From: Pseudobdellovibrionaceae bacterium
GTDB taxonomy: Bacteria > Bdellovibrionota > Bdellovibrionia > Bdellovibrionales > JAMPXM01
NCBI GenBank assembly: GCA_022843085.1
Contig: JALHOI010000189.1
Location: 1 to 6,489 of the forward strand
DNA: 6,489 nucleotides
Direction: 5' to 3'
Below the pieces are notes generated by a model, which saw only the letters and a program-made list of their open reading frames with translations, was not told the DNA's origin and searched no databases. A program made the translations under genes and the position numbers. Shown here piece after piece: positions 6,067 to 6,489 of this stretch. Each line of letters opens with the position of its first letter. Positions within the stretch are counted from its first letter, which is position 1.

Positions 6067-6489
6067 ATGACGCATTTTCTTAGCATTGTCGGTCGTCTCT
6101 CGCTTTTAGTTTTTGTTGCGGCCGCGGCCGTGGGCTGCGCAACCCAAGTGAGGATGCCTGACGCCGAAGCTTCAAGATCAAGTCTTGAACCGATTCAATC
6201 TTGGGCTGAGGTTTTAAAAAAATTCGTTGATGCAAACGGCGCCATCGATTTTCAAGGGCTAGCAAAAGATCGTCGAGACTTAGATGACTACGTTCATTAC
6301 ATTGCAACCCACGGCCCTCGCCTTACGCCAAGTCAATTTGAAACACCCGAGCTTCGGCTTGCTCACTATGTGAACGCCTATAACGCGCTTTCGATGTATA
6401 CCGTTTTGGCAAAAAATATTCCGAAGACCAACGCTGGCTTTAAAAAGGTAAGTTTCTTTTTCTGGCAAAAATTGATGATCGACGGAGAA
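6067..6489 (+). CDS. DUF547 domain lipoprotein, 3' end outside the window
   Basis: From the ATG at 6067 the frame is open for 141 codons to the window edge. The N-terminus MTHFLSIVGRLSLLVFVAAA is a lipoprotein signal, ending in the lipobox A-V-G-Cys at residues 21-24, so the mature protein should carry a lipid on Cys24. The following linker leads into a DUF547 domain. It begins IQSWAEVLKKFVDANGAIDF, with the typical W...L...V...G.idf pattern, then LAHYVNAYNALSMYTVL, the family's most conserved block (NAYNAL), and the start of the next block near FFFWQKLMIDGE. The catalytic or binding role of DUF547 is not established. AGGA at 6053-6056 is a plausible ribosome binding site. The 23-base gap after the radical SAM gene makes co-transcription likely and suggests the two act in one envelope-related process. 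Confidence 0.9.
   Translation, partial: MTHFLSIVGRLSLLVFVAAAAVGCATQVRMPDAEASRSSLEPIQSWAEVLKKFVDANGAIDFQGLAKDRRDLDDYVHYIATHGPRLTPSQFETPELRLAHYVNAYNALSMYTVLAKNIPKTNAGFKKVSFFFWQKLMIDGE

Overview
The window looks like chromosomal DNA of a mesophilic Gram-negative bacterium with moderate GC. I suspect a Bdellovibrio-like lineage (Bdellovibrionota or a related former deltaproteobacterium). The pointers are the type of IS200-like transposase on the minus strand, which resembles a family I associate with Bdellovibrio, and the bacterial lipobox on the last gene. The placement is an inference, not a demonstration.

Layout. (1) Bases 1-287, minus strand: the 5' part of a gene for an exported protein of unknown function, cut by the window edge. 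(2) Bases 391-2797, plus strand, divergent from it: apaG (also known as corD), a CBS-domain MgtE magnesium transporter, and an iron superoxide dismutase (sodB), closed by a strong rho-independent terminator at 2831-2857. apaG and mgtE are 22 bases apart and probably co-transcribed; sodB has its own good ribosome binding site 81 bases after mgtE. (3) Bases 2872-3613: a four-copy 12-base tandem repeat, then a minus-strand gene for an IS200/REP-associated-type (HUH, Y1) transposase with an intact HLH motif and a perfect 9-bp hairpin inside the gene. (4) Bases 3614-4547: more than 900 bases with no convincing intact gene. It holds coding-like fragments in different frames, small inverted repeats and possible promoter elements. 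It is either decayed gene material or an unrecognised non-coding region. (5) Bases 4548-6489, plus strand: a candidate promoter, a 480-residue radical SAM enzyme, and 23 bases later a DUF547 lipoprotein cut by the right edge.

How the genes relate. apaG/corD and mgtE share a magnesium theme, since corD mutants of Salmonella are affected in Mg2+/Co2+ handling. sodB is an ordinary oxidative-stress gene. The radical SAM enzyme has an N-terminal CxxxCxxC cluster site, a GGDPT motif, an internal HPxC motif and a C-terminal CxxC...C set. To my eye it resembles the MJ0619/Tes-like group, which includes archaeal tetraether lipid synthases and a pterin-modifying enzyme. Its pairing with a DUF547 lipoprotein is the most interesting functional lead here; the substrate is unknown.
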